From Apoda limacodes (Eukaryota; Arthropoda; Insecta; Lepidoptera; Limacodidae), in assembly GCA_946406115.1 (NCBI GenBank), contig OX291545.1, positions 14,646,001-14,710,000 on the forward strand: 64,000 nt of DNA. Reading direction: 5' to 3'. Both the position numbers and the translations under genes were made by a program. The notes below the pieces were generated by a model, which saw only the letters and a list, made by a program, of their open reading frames with translations, did not search any database and was not told the origin of the DNA. Below are positions 1 to 10,480 of the stretch, piece after piece. Position 1 is the first letter of the stretch. Each line of letters begins with the position of its first letter.

Positions 1-2195
1 TAATTTACTAGAAAATTACTGTAGCTATTTGTTGTTAGATATCTGTAAAACTTCGCTTTAAACATCACCCGGCATTTTATCTTTAAATTTTTGTCCATTA
101 CTCATTACCCATACCAATTTTTTGTTCAGTTTTTTTATTTTGTCCAGTAATTTAAATGTCCAGGGCATAGGTTTCAGTCCGATTCGAGTTTTATTTTCTC
201 AATCATCAGTAACTGTACGAGTAACATGGCGAAATTTTTTGTCTACATTGCAGTAAAACTTATATTCGAAATAATATTTTTCTTACGATTGTCTCATTAT
301 TTCAGTATTATTAGTTAGTAAGCTAACCGCATTCGTGTTTTTTCCTTTTGGTATTTTAGTAGGGTAAGAGCCACGACCAGGATTAACGTGAAATATTAAA
401 AAATCCGATTTAAGTATTTTTAACTGACAGCCGATGTTTATATATACATAGATATAGTTACCTCTGTAGGTAATGTACCTATACTGAAATCACTATACCA
501 CAGAAAATATAACAATAACAAAACAAAACTGTAAACATTTAAACTATGCAACTTTGTCTGTATAAAACTACTAAGAACACAATAAACTAAATGAAACCGA
601 CCAATTTAATTTCACCCATTGACAACATAATCGATGGTTGTGTTATAAGAAATCGATTTTAGAGAGTGCAAGTAATAGATTCTCTTTCATTTTTGGGTAT
701 AATGGAGTTTCTTTAAGTCCACTATTGATCTTGTAGCCAAATTATCATAAGAAATGGGACTAGTGACAGCCCACACAGGACCAGTAAGCCACTTAGCATG
801 TTAGTGAGTAAATATGGAAGCTTGCTACTCGATTGTGAGACACTTCGCCTACACGCAACTCGATAACGAAGAGTCGGTGTTATTAGGTGACAATCACATA
901 TATCAATAGTCATTATGTCTGTCTGTCATCCAACATTTTTTGACGTGCGAAAGATTATCTATGACGGATGTGATATTATGTTGATATAATGATTTGTAGG
1001 GTTGTGTAATTTTGGTAGTTAACATCGTTGAGATAAAATAATTTTGCGCATACAAAATGAAGCCGACGAAGAAGTAGCCTTTATTGATAAATTAAAACAT
1101 ATAATTTTAAATGAAAAGATTAAATTGATTTGATTTTGCAAGTATTACAACTGAAATAGTTATTCGTTCAACAATTGGGCAAAGATGATTTTTGTGAAGA
1201 GTGCCAATTTTAAATACTGAGCTGATTTAAAGGCACGAGACCTGAAACAATTTGCTCTCGTGTCAAAAATATAAGTGTTCACCTCTACCAGTGCGAAAAA
1301 ATTGGTCTGACACACTGAAGGTCATATCAAGCTATTATTTTATTCTAATTTACAATTACTACCTACTATTCTGCTCCTATCATAAAATAAACAATTGGTA
1401 GATACTAACTATTCTTTTTAACATTAGCACCTTTCGAAAGAAAATCGGCAATTATTGAACAATTCGTATGCTTTAAGATATTTTTCACGTGACTTCTCTG
1501 GTAAAAAGTTTAGTAAAAAGCATTAGACGCTTGTTGTCTTAGCTCTTCTGGTGTTAAAGAAATATCTTCGGAACTCGATTCAATCATTTATTAAAAAAAA
1601 ATACAATATATACGTAAATAAATAATTTGAGGTTTAAATAACTAATTAGTTCCGCGCCATTTCGTTTTTTTTTTTTTTTTTTACATAAACTCTATTAATC
1701 ATGAGTAGGTATCAACAATGAAAAAATACAATGGAGTTATGCTTTTCATTAAAATAAATTTGTTTCTAGACCAACCATCGCGTTGTTTTTTTATTCAGTA
1801 TCGCAAAATTCCAAAAGGTCAAAATCGATTTTGCCCACTGTTTTTATACAGCAGAACCACCCTTTTGGAGAGGTGAAAACAATATTTTTATATTTATCTT
1901 TTGTTCTTTTATTCTCTAATTAACTTGTTAAATTAAGAGGCTGGCCAATGCAAAGAGACACTTGTAGTCAGTATTTAGGTTGAAAATTTAATCCTATTAA
2001 AAAATCTACATGGCGTCTAATAAGGTTAGATATTTTTAATTTTCTCTCATACCAAGCATAGTTAAAAAAGTGCTTCTTACATAGAAATTATAACACTAGT
2101 TTTTTACTACCAGTAGCAAGTTTTGTAATGTTACTTTAACATTTAGTTGTAGTTATCAATTCTGCTTAAAGTGGCCACGTTCAATATATTTTTTT
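1..2195. other. AT-rich unique DNA, no gene recognised
   Basis: I see no coding sequence or named repeat here. The small ORF at 722-913 on the minus strand has no recognisable domain and the stretch is punctuated by stops in all frames. A run of 18 T lies at 1665-1682. It could be intronic or intergenic. Confidence 0.6.
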
Positions 2196-2850
2196 TATGC
2201 ACCATATTGAATTTTATAAGACGTCACATAGCTTATAACACTCAGACAACGAAGACAAAGCTAACTAAACCTAATTTGTTAAAAAACGATCAGTAGCTTA
2301 GGCGCTACACATATATTAAATAATATAGTATTTTCGAAATTCTCCTTTTTTTCTGACTGACTATGCAGTTGGCTGATGCAGCCATTATTGCTCCACCGGG
2401 AGTTCGAAATATCTGGACAAAAACCTTTTATTTAATATTAAAGTCAATTTATTCGTGATTTTTTTAATTGCTTAGAGTATTATGCAAGTTACATCTGCCT
2501 TGTTGGATTAATATGACGTCACATAGCCCATGACACCCGGACAACTAAGATGAAGCTATTGACACCTACTCCACTACCTTTTTCTCAAAATACGATCAGT
2601 AGTTTAAGAGATACACGGGAACGAATGAACATGCTAATAAAAAAACGTCAACTGCTCAATTATACATTTTCGAAATCTTTGAATGAACACCTTTTATTTA
2701 ATACCAAACTCGATATATTTGTAAACATTTTTTTATTGCTCCGAGTATCATGCACGTTACATCCGCTATATTGAATTTAATATGACGTCACATAGCCTAT
2801 GCCACCCCAATCACTAATAGGAAGCTAATGAAACCTTTATCATAAGCTTA
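2196..2850. repeat. Degenerate tandem duplication, about 2.3 units of roughly 280 bp
   Basis: The motif GACGTCACATAGC recurs in the same orientation near 2221, 2515 and 2784. It is followed each time by related sequence (ACAAC-AAGA--AAGCTA, then ACGATCAGTAG). The motif TTTTCGAAAT and the text CCTTTTATTTAATA plus GAGTAT-ATGCA-GTTACAT also recur in units 1 and 2. Unit spacing is about 293 and 270 bp; unit 1 is longer because it carries a 62-bp insertion at 2341-2402. This is an old local segmental duplication of unknown family. Confidence 0.75.
2341..2402 (-). mobile_element. 62-bp 5'-truncated LINE 3' tail with 8-bp target duplication
   Basis: On the minus strand this ends in an A-rich tail and carries the GGCTGCATCAGCCAACTGCA motif shared with the 3' tails at 18437-18790 and 51087-51335. 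It is flanked by the direct repeat TTCGAAAT (2333-2340 and 2403-2410). The sister duplication unit near 2665 has no insert at the matching place, so this insertion came after the tandem duplication. Such short dead-on-arrival copies are typical of LINE target-primed reverse transcription. Confidence 0.7.
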
Positions 2851-3534
2851 GGAGCAAAAATCATAAACCTCTGTGTAGTTTATTAAAAATTTTTCCCAAA
2901 AATCCATCTATACCTGCATTGAAATATAAATAGGCATTAAAGTAAGTACTCATACGTTTAATGTAATTAGTGATATTATTGGTTCCAGTGAATTGAAGTA
3001 CCTATTAGTGCGAAGTCATGGGCTTAATACTTGTAACCCGTAAAATTGATTTTTTTTTTCTTTACAAGCTTTTTAACAGTTACGTCAATTGAATGGAAAA
3101 TTAATATTCTTAGTCGTAGAAAGATAAATTACGATTAGAATAAATTATAATTAATTAATGACAAAGATATAACGCGTGTGTCATCAAAAGTGATCTCTAT
3201 GAATAGTTATGAAGTTTTAATGAATACGCCATACTAATCTTTTTAATTCTAGTTGAGGTAAACAGTTGACTTGTGTGTCGGATAGTGGAGGCCGAACATC
3301 TATTTCACAGCTTAGATTCCGGATTAAGCTAATTATACAGACGAGTTGCAAAATAGTCTCTCAAGGCTGACTTTTATCTGTATTTTAACGTTAATTTGTT
3401 AAATAGATGTTACATTGTAGATAATGTTCTTAGCTGCTAGTTCGGTAACTTAGCAACACGTGATGTAATGTGACATTGCAGAAAGATGTATGATTATTGG
3501 GTTGTTATATTGTTATTAATAAAATAGGTTATGT
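2851..3534. other. AT-rich unique DNA
   Basis: No gene, RNA or named repeat was recognised between the tandem duplication and the foldback element. Confidence 0.5.
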
Positions 3535-3539
3535 ACTTA

Positions 3540-3934
3540 TTGCCGCGACTCCATCTTCCGGTGCAACACGAAATCAAATTATTTACTTAATCATTCATTC
3601 TATCATTCATCCATTTTTACATTTAGTTATTGTTACTTCCCAATAAATCTGTTGCATCGTTCGTGGTACGGTTATGGGATGGTAAGGTTATTATTTCCAA
3701 AATATAGGGTGAACAGTCTACAATTATCTCATCATCTAGAGCATACGTATAGCAGCCTACTCTGGATGATGATTTTGATCCAGTCTTTTGGAAATAATTA
3801 AGATAAACGTACAATGCAACAGATTTATTGAAAAAGTGACAATGATTGAATGTAAGAATGAATGAATGTTAGAATGAACGAATAAATTAGTGAATCATTT
3901 GATTTCGCGTTGCTCCGGTAGGTGAAACAGCGGC
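3540..3934. mobile_element. Near-palindromic foldback MITE, about 395 bp
   Basis: The left half (about 3540-3741) and the right half (about 3760-3934) are reverse complements over most of their length. Shared landmarks read inward are GCCGC, CCGG-GCAAC-CGAAATCAAAT, CATTCATTC, CAATAAATCTGTTGCA, TTATTTCCAAAA and ATCATCATC-AGAG. The loop is only about 18 nt. The direct repeat ACTTA flanks it (3535-3539 and 3935-3939). There is no ORF of transposase type, so this is a non-autonomous foldback or MITE; the superfamily is uncertain. Confidence 0.8.
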
Positions 3935-4006
3935 ACTTACGTTAATTAATTATTTCTCACTACAACTATAATACATACTTATACTACATCTAAATCTAAA
4001 TTATGA

Positions 4007-4330
4007 GTCGGTGGTGGCCGAGGGGTTTAAATTTCACTTCACGTCCCAAGTGGCGGAGGTTCGAACCCTGGGGTCGGCTTGTACCAATGATCTTTTCTTA
4101 ATTTTTCATGTACACTGATTGTTTAATCACACCATTGGCTTTTCAGTAAAGGAAAACATCGTGAGGAAACCAGCATACGTCAAGAAAAAAAAAGACGTAT
4201 GTGAAGTCCACAATCCGCATTGGGCCCGCGTGTGGACTATGGCCCAAATCACCCTTGCTTATGAAAGTATGAAGGCTGGTGAGATATCTAGATGTAGAAA
4301 AGTCATGAAATTAAAAATATATAAACAATG
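4007..4330 (+). mobile_element. tRNA-derived SINE (Ser-like head), copy 1
   Basis: The head resembles a type-II tRNA, with an A box TGGCCGAGGGG at 4015-4025 and a perfect B box GGTTCGAACCC at 4058-4068. The body includes AAAACATCGTGAGGAAACC and AATCCGCATTGGGCCCGCGTG. The 3' part GTATGAAGGCTGGTGAGATA matches the family 3' end, but the internal block GGCCGTGCCCCAACAGTGGGGA is deleted compared with other copies. Related copies lie at 13464, 32777 and 49470, with a 3' fragment at 21586. Confidence 0.85.
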
Positions 4331-5323
4331 TAAGTAGGTATCACGTTATGCAAATCTGTTCGTATTATCTCACTACAAAGGATTCTGATTTCAGCAGTTT
4401 AATGTTCATTTGTCCCGTCATAACTGTTTTCGAAGCAGCGCGAAAACGAGGCTAGCGAGTAAGGCCTGCTCCCTGTGCCCTTGTTACCTAACTATATCGT
4501 GACGTACACCACGAATGTTTCAAAAATTGCATAAGAAAAATTAGAGAAAAGGGCAAATATGTAGCTTGGTCAGCATTATCAGAGTAGCTGTTAACAAATA
4601 TTTTATACCATGTAATGCTAAACTACAGGTCATTGCTACCAACATTGAAAAAATAAACTGTATAAATGTCACATATAATGCAAAAAAAGTATGTCGTCAA
4701 AAATAAGTATACCTAATTTATATAAAATGATAGTTACTATATTTAATTGTTAATTTATCAAAAATGCACCTACAAAAACGTAGTACTGGATTTGATTTTT
4801 TTTTACAAAATTACACGAAGAACTATCTGCATTTGTAATGCATGCAATGCATCTTATTGAATTTGTAATACATCTAGTTTTAACGACGTGGGTGACGATT
4901 CTTCAAAGTCAATGCATTCGTTGGTCCGCTAAAATCTTTCACAACAGCCACATATTCTGCTGAGTGAGAGTCACAAAATTTTACGAGTCATTGAAGACAC
5001 AATTTGTAAATGTTGCCAAAGAGAAAATGGATTGATTACTTTTTAAGTTCTATGATTATGTTTGCTGTTACTAAACGCCTCGAGGCGAGATGAGTGTAGG
5101 TATTCTTTTTATTAATGGTGTTCGTTATTTTTTCGACATGACACTTATCTTCTTTACCAACCTAAGTGCAATATGAGTTCTTGGACCTACTTGCAGAAAT
5201 TTAATTATTATGTACCTACTTATAATATTTTATGGGCGTGTTTCAATTTAAGTTTGCCTATGATCTTAAGTGCGCTTAGAACTGATGCTAATTTTTATCG
5301 CAAGTCGTTGTGTTTAGAAAAAA
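4331..5323. other. AT-rich unique DNA
   Basis: No gene or named repeat was recognised. The 69-codon ORF at 5173-5382 is AT-rich, has no domain, and runs into the minisatellite. Confidence 0.5.
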
Positions 5324-5645
5324 ACATCTGCTCTAGCTACTCAAAAAAAATATTTCTTTCAATGCACATTTGTAAAAGATAAGAAAAAACATCTGCTATA
5401 AGTACTCAAAAAGTTCTTTTCAATTAACACTTGCAAAGATAAGATAAAACATCTGCTTTATTTACTTAAAAAGTTATTTTCAATAAGAATAAAATGCTGC
5501 TTTAGGTACTTAAAAGGTTCGTTTCAATGCTCACTTGCAAAGATAAGAAAAAACATCTGCTGTTGGTACTCAAAAAGTTCTTTTAAATTCACACTTGCAA
5601 AGATAAGATAACATTTGCTTATGTTCTCAAAAAGTTCCTTTTTGC
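5324..5645 (+). repeat. Minisatellite, six units of about 60 bp
   Basis: Units begin ACATCTGCT (or variant) at 5324, 5389, 5449, 5493, 5553 and 5611 and continue with a TACTCAAAAAGTTCTTTTCAA and CACTTGCAAAGATAAGA core. Spacings are 65, 60, 44, 60 and 58 bp; the short unit lacks the CACTTGCAAAGATAAG block. Units diverge modestly, so the array is not brand new. Confidence 0.85.
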
Positions 5646-6065
5646 ACCAAGGCACAAACAAACATTTTTATACGAGTAAGAATTTCAATTTAAATTTTTT
5701 CTTAGCAACTTCATGATGTAAGTAATAAAAAATATTCGACTTGAAATAAAAAAACTAATTGGAATAACGTTAGTTTTATAACACCTGCGGAAAGTACAAA
5801 ATGATCTAAGAACCTATTAGAACATGATGACCTTCCACAAAAAAGACGGTACGCTTTACTTTATCGATTACAAATCTAAATTGATTAATGTATAGATAGG
5901 ATGTCATTGGGAATCGTACTCAAGGCGAAAATGAACCAATTATCGCGAATGTCGTAACTGTGTCTGGCCTTTTTCAAATACGACCAATAAAACTAATTCT
6001 AAGTAGTAAATAACTGGTACAAGTAAAGGATTTTAACATGTTCCAATTGTATGGTTTATTGCATA
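5646..6065. other. AT-rich unique DNA
   Basis: Nothing recognised. Confidence 0.5.
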
Positions 6066-6145
6066 ACAAGCTTCTGCCCGCGGCTTTCCGTCAGCCTAAA
6101 ATCGGGTATCGGCGTGGGATTCCTATGACAAGTCATTAATTCCAT
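6066..6145 (-). mobile_element. Helitron 3'-end fragment
   Basis: The text CTTCTGCCCGCGGCTTTCCG followed by CGGGTATCGGCGTGGGATTCC matches the 3' ends of the Lep1-like Helitrons at 16853, 42331 and 7062, in reverse orientation. It is truncated and directly abuts a LINE tail. Confidence 0.65.
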
Positions 6146-6149
6146 AAAT

Positions 6150-6305
6150 AATAAGTATGGGGCTCTTCAAGAAAGAGGTTATTAGATTTCTGAAGGGTCG
6201 GCAACGCTATGGTGATACCGCTGGTGTTGCCAGCGTCCATAGGCTACGGTGAATGCTTACCATCAGGCGGAGAGTAAGCTTGTTTGCCACCTTACGTAAT
6301 AAAAA
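6150..6305 (+). mobile_element. CR1/Jockey-like LINE 3' tail (family A)
   Basis: It carries the family-A C-terminal reading (TTCAAGAAAGAGGTTATTAG, the FFKKEVIR motif), then GGTGTTGCCAGCGTCCATAGG and the 3' UTR ACCATCAGGCGGA-AGTAAGCTTGTTTGCCACC ending in an A-rich run. It is 5'-truncated and non-functional. Confidence 0.75.
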
Positions 6306-7061
6306 ATTATATAATAAATATTTGTAGTCTGTAGTTCATGTTAAAAATTTAATCATATATAGAAGAATTTAAATGGCTTTTACTACCAAAAACACGATAG
6401 CTTTATTTTGTCTGTTTAACATTAAATTTTATACTACTGACTAGGTTACTAGAAAGTCTAAAATTTTTTTTAGTTTATTGCTTAGTTTATTAAAATAAAC
6501 TTTTTTCAAGTTTGCTCCATCTTCAACTCCTAACAGGTTTCCAGTCCTTCTTTTCCCACGAATGCACATTGAGGAATCTCTAATGCCTGCGAAAATAGGA
6601 TTTCACATAAGTTTTCTACAAAAGAATTTGTACAGCAGCTGAAAACCCCATCAACTGATATCACATTAGGTATGAAGGTAGCATTCACTCTTTCCACACT
6701 GTAAGCTTTTTTCCTTTTCTTCTTCTCTCCAGCCGATTTAAATACAGAGGTAAAAGTACAAGATAATACATCTATGGATGTTACTGCTGAATAAAAAAAA
6801 AATAGTTAGTTTTTTTAATGAATACCAAAACCGATTTGACGTTCATGTTGACTTATCCTGATATGCGCTGTGGTCACTTGTCTCAATCACACGCAAGTGT
6901 TATCAAATAGCTGTGTTTCAAATTGTCAGATAAAACCTGAACTTTTTGATCTGAGTTCCGGGTCTTTAATTAAATTTTTATTTCGTGTTCTTCACCTGAA
7001 TAAATTAGATTTATGAAAGATGATGAAAGACTGAGATGAAATGTTTCTAATGTATTGTTTT
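6306..7061. other. AT-rich unique DNA
   Basis: Nothing recognised. Confidence 0.45.
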
Positions 7062-7313
7062 ACTAGATTTTCCAGCGGCTCAGCCCGCGCTTTTTCGGTT
7101 ATCAGTGTGGGATTCTACGACAACTCCTTGATTATTAGTAAAAAAGATTGCAGTAGCAAGCTTTAGCTGTTGTTAAAGTTTGTTCATGGAGTATTCGGCG
7201 CTATTTATTCCTGTAGGATCCATCCATCTTGATTTTTCTGGGATGAAAAGTTCTTTTCCATCTTTTCAACTATCTCTGTGTCTAATTTCAGTACAAGTAC
7301 ATTGACTCCCTCG
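7062..7313 (-). mobile_element. Decayed Lep1-like Helitron
   Basis: In reverse orientation it ends at ACTAGATTTTCC plus AGCGGCTCAGCCCGCGC, the degenerate 3' hairpin and CTAGT end, with TATCAGTGTGGGATTC and CAACTATCTCTGTGTC-AATTTCAGT downstream. The 5' TC end is not clear, being replaced by SINE-like sequence from about 7314. Confidence 0.65.
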
Positions 7314-7380
7314 CAGCCTTGTTGGTAGTGTGGCCAGCTGCTGTGCAGAGGCTGTAGGTTTGATTCCCGCACTGGACTAA
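7314..7380 (+). mobile_element. tRNA-like SINE head fragment
   Basis: GGTAGTGTGGCCAGCTGCTG and a B-box-like GGTTTGATTCCC match the general layout of another lepidopteran tRNA-derived SINE. No body is recognisable downstream. Confidence 0.4.
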
Positions 7381-8198
7381 CATTTACGTGATAAACATTT
7401 GTTATTTACATTTAGAGAGCTGTTTATACTACAAAATGTTTGCATCTCCCCTTCTAAACTCCCACCAGGCACGTGTCATTTTCATGATTTACGCCATAAT
7501 ATTTTTTGGAAATTCTCAGGCACTCGGTTTTTTTCCGGTTGTTAGGCATCCAATAAATTATAATTTTGCAAAATTCACTTTTTTTTTTCAAATACTCGGA
7601 GTAAAAAGAAAGTGGTATATTTTTTTGCAACACCAGGAGTTAAAGCATAAATTAGTACTAAAAATACTAAATATTCTTATTATATTTTAGATAGATCTTA
7701 GTATAATAAGCGGATTGGTTGCGCTGCTGGTAACATCATGGATATCGAAAGTGGTCGATTCATCCTGACTCGGGCAGACATTACGTGATCGGACCGTTTT
7801 GTAACTGTGCTCGCGACTGATGTCAAGCCCCGGCTGGACCCGCACTGACCCACTGACACACCTAGTCTCACATAGTCTCTTTGCGCCCGCACCCATTTTT
7901 GGTTTGAGAGAACATTTCAAACCAATTCTGTACAGAAGCATGTTGCTGTTATACTTACCCACTGCACAGGCACAAAACAGGCTTCTACTTGGAAAAGGAG
8001 ACGTAAGCCATAGTCAAACACGCTGGCCCAGTGGGGATTGGCAGACGTTGTCGAGCTACTATCTACTCGATTATCAGATCTTTGAAGCTGCTCATAATTC
8101 CTTTCTCTTTGCTTAATGACTGCTATCATATGACAATGATTTTTACTCTGGACTCTTCCTTTTCCATCTTTCATTAGTAACGTAACCTGCCCACGCAT
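7381..8198. other. Mixed unique DNA with a SINE-like 3' fragment
   Basis: GGAGACGTAAGCCATAGTC and ACGCTGGCCCAGTGGGGATT (about 8000-8045) resemble the 3' part of a common lepidopteran SINE. Several overlapping ORFs occur on both strands (7388-8198) but none has a recognisable domain. Their overlap arises from the slightly higher GC here. Confidence 0.4.
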
Positions 8199-10160
8199 AG
8201 CTACTTCAGATTAACAATCGTTTGAGCTATATCGGTTACTCTATTTATTTTCTTCCTAAATTATTCTCTTACTCTTACCACTGCTTTCTTCGTATCATGG
8301 GCTTATGTATGAGACAAACACAAGAAGGGCAAAACACTAGTCTCCACATTTTATGCACAGAAAGTCTCTATCTCCAACTTATTATGGTTATATAGAACGA
8401 TTATGTTACAATAGTCTGATTACGGTAAGTGGGACATGTCACACAATCCAAATAAGAAACAGAAAAGTAGTAAAACTCACATTTTTCTACATGTTTGCCT
8501 TAAAAATTTGCACCAATACCTATACAATGTGCAGAGGTTAAGAAGTGACATAAAACGATAGTGAATCGTAGGTGTTACGTAAGATAATTTTGTTTAACAA
8601 CAAAGTGAAACTTCCAGTGATGATATAATAACACAATTCACAACACACTAGGAACGCTAAAAGTGTTTTTAAATGCATCTTAATATTTCTTAACACAGCT
8701 TTCATGATAGAAACATATTAGCGCTAATACCTACCTACATACGTGAGAGAAATATTGCTTACTAATATTAATCTCTACTTATCAAATAAGGCAATTATTT
8801 ACCGACCTACTAAGATTACTTAGATTATTTACGGCAATTTTTTTCTCGTTATGAAATTACTGAGTAATTGTAACTAGCCAGCGTGTTTCTGTATTTGGTA
8901 TAACATATTTCTCACGTGATAAATTGTGATAGGTTGAAGTGTGGAATGGCAAACTCAGTGTTTTATGGAACTAATCATTGTTACTCATATTTAAGTCACT
9001 CTGTTCGAATGAAGAGAATATATCTTAATTACAACTTGTATGAATCAATTTATTTATAATATTTGCTGTCGTCTGTTTAATTGATTTTAAACTTATATCT
9101 CAGGAAAGATTCTATTTCAAGTAGTCGTTGTAAAACTATATAAATATAACAAAACTTCCAGCAACCACTTCTCATAGACACTGGCTTAGATTGAGAATAC
9201 AATAATTACAGGAACTTCTACTGCGGCAAAAGTAACTTAAGAAAGGAGCTCTAGTTCGTCTAAGTTACAATGAATACCTTGGAAGGTTAGCAGTAAGTCT
9301 AAAGGCTAAAAAAAGAAAGAAGAAGGCTTAAGAAGCGGGACATTATACACGAGGTTTTATGTCTGTCTTAATGTCTTAGTTATGGGTGTTTTCTATGCAT
9401 AATAGGTAATGTGTTTTTATAAAAAAGTATAGGGTATGACTGTTTGTTTTCATTGTCTGGTATCCATATCACAAGCCTCAATTGCCATATTACATATTAC
9501 CAGACTACGCTGTGTATAAAGATCAAAAGTATTTAGAAACATTTATTCATTTCATGTTAGCTAATAAAGGATGACAATGCAATTGTGCCAGATGTATCTC
9601 AGTGCTGCCTGCTTCTCTGTTACTTTTCGAATCGAAATCCTTCAAATTGCTTATGTGAAGTATCTTGGACAACGAGATATAGTTGTACGAGTCCACCTGC
9701 CGTCTGCATATTTCATCTTCCATATTAAAATTGAAGCTGACTAATATAAATTATGAAATTCTTACCTATAAGTGAATTAAGGTATGTATTTAACGGCCTC
9801 GACCACAAATATAAAAACTTCTGAAATGTGAACTTGTCTACTTTTACCTCATCTGTATAGTACACCTACATGTTTCGATAATGATGTTGTATGAATATTA
9901 ATACTTTGATCATAAGATAAGATAAATTAGGTGTTAGTATGACACGACAAGCAAGAGGTGTCGTAGATTGTGAAATAGTTAATCTGTATTTTATTTTGTT
10001 CTAAAGTGTATTGTTTATATTTTTTATGACAGGCTACAATAATGAAGCATTGCAATTAAAAATAATAATGACATATTGAAAATCCTAATCCTTTCACTAG
10101 GTATTAAATTAATTTAAAAATGCGAAAGTCTATAAGTAACTTTGTTTGTTTAAATGTGAC
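8199..10160. other. AT-rich unique DNA
   Basis: No gene or named repeat was recognised. A TATAAATA motif at about 9138 has no supporting gene downstream. Confidence 0.5.
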
Positions 10161-10382
10161 CTAAAAAACCCAAATACTAAGACTCCGCTGTCCGTCCGTC
10201 CGACTGTTACCAGCCGTTGACATTTTCACAAAAGATGTATTTCTGTTGCCGCTATAACAAAGAATACTAAAAATAGAATAAAATAAATATTTTCCATACA
10301 ACAAACGTGATTTTTTTGCCGTTTATATATTGGTACGGGACCCTTCGTGCGCGAATCCGACTCGCACTTGGCCGGTTTTTTA
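10161..10382 (-). repeat. GCCAAGTGCGAG lepidopteran repeat, copy 1
   Basis: On the minus strand it begins with CCGGCCAAGTGCGAGTCGGA, then CACGAAGGGTCCCGTACCA, a CAAAAAAATCACGTTTGTTG block and a GACGGACGGACAG run, ending near TTTTTTAGG. This repeat is widespread in moth genomes. Here it abuts another repeat pair member at 10383. Confidence 0.85.
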
Positions 10383-10480
10383 GTCTCATTTACAGTGGTG
10401 CCTTCGCCACGCAGGATCTTAAGTAGCCGGTCTAAAAGGTTGAGTCCGGTAGAAGATCGTCTAAACAATCAAAGTCTACC
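10383..10480 (+). repeat. Dispersed repeat E, copy 1
   Basis: This ~95-bp block shares GTGCCTTCGCCACGCAG, AGCCGGT, GAGTCCGGTAGAAGATCGTC and AATCAAAGT with 51458-51550 in the same orientation. The family is not identified; it probably derives from a LINE or DNA element. Confidence 0.7.

Noticed and set aside
4015..4068. tRNA gene
   Set aside because: The A and B boxes belong to a SINE; no acceptor stem pairs around them.
5324..5645. CRISPR array
   Set aside because: The units are contiguous and related along their whole length, with no unique spacers; it is a minisatellite in a eukaryotic genome.
7687..8198. Overlapping ORFs on both strands
   Set aside because: No recognisable domain, overlapping frames, and part is SINE-like.
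9138..9175. TATA box TATAAATA with initiator-like text
   Set aside because: No credible ORF or exon follows; such motifs are expected in AT-rich DNA.
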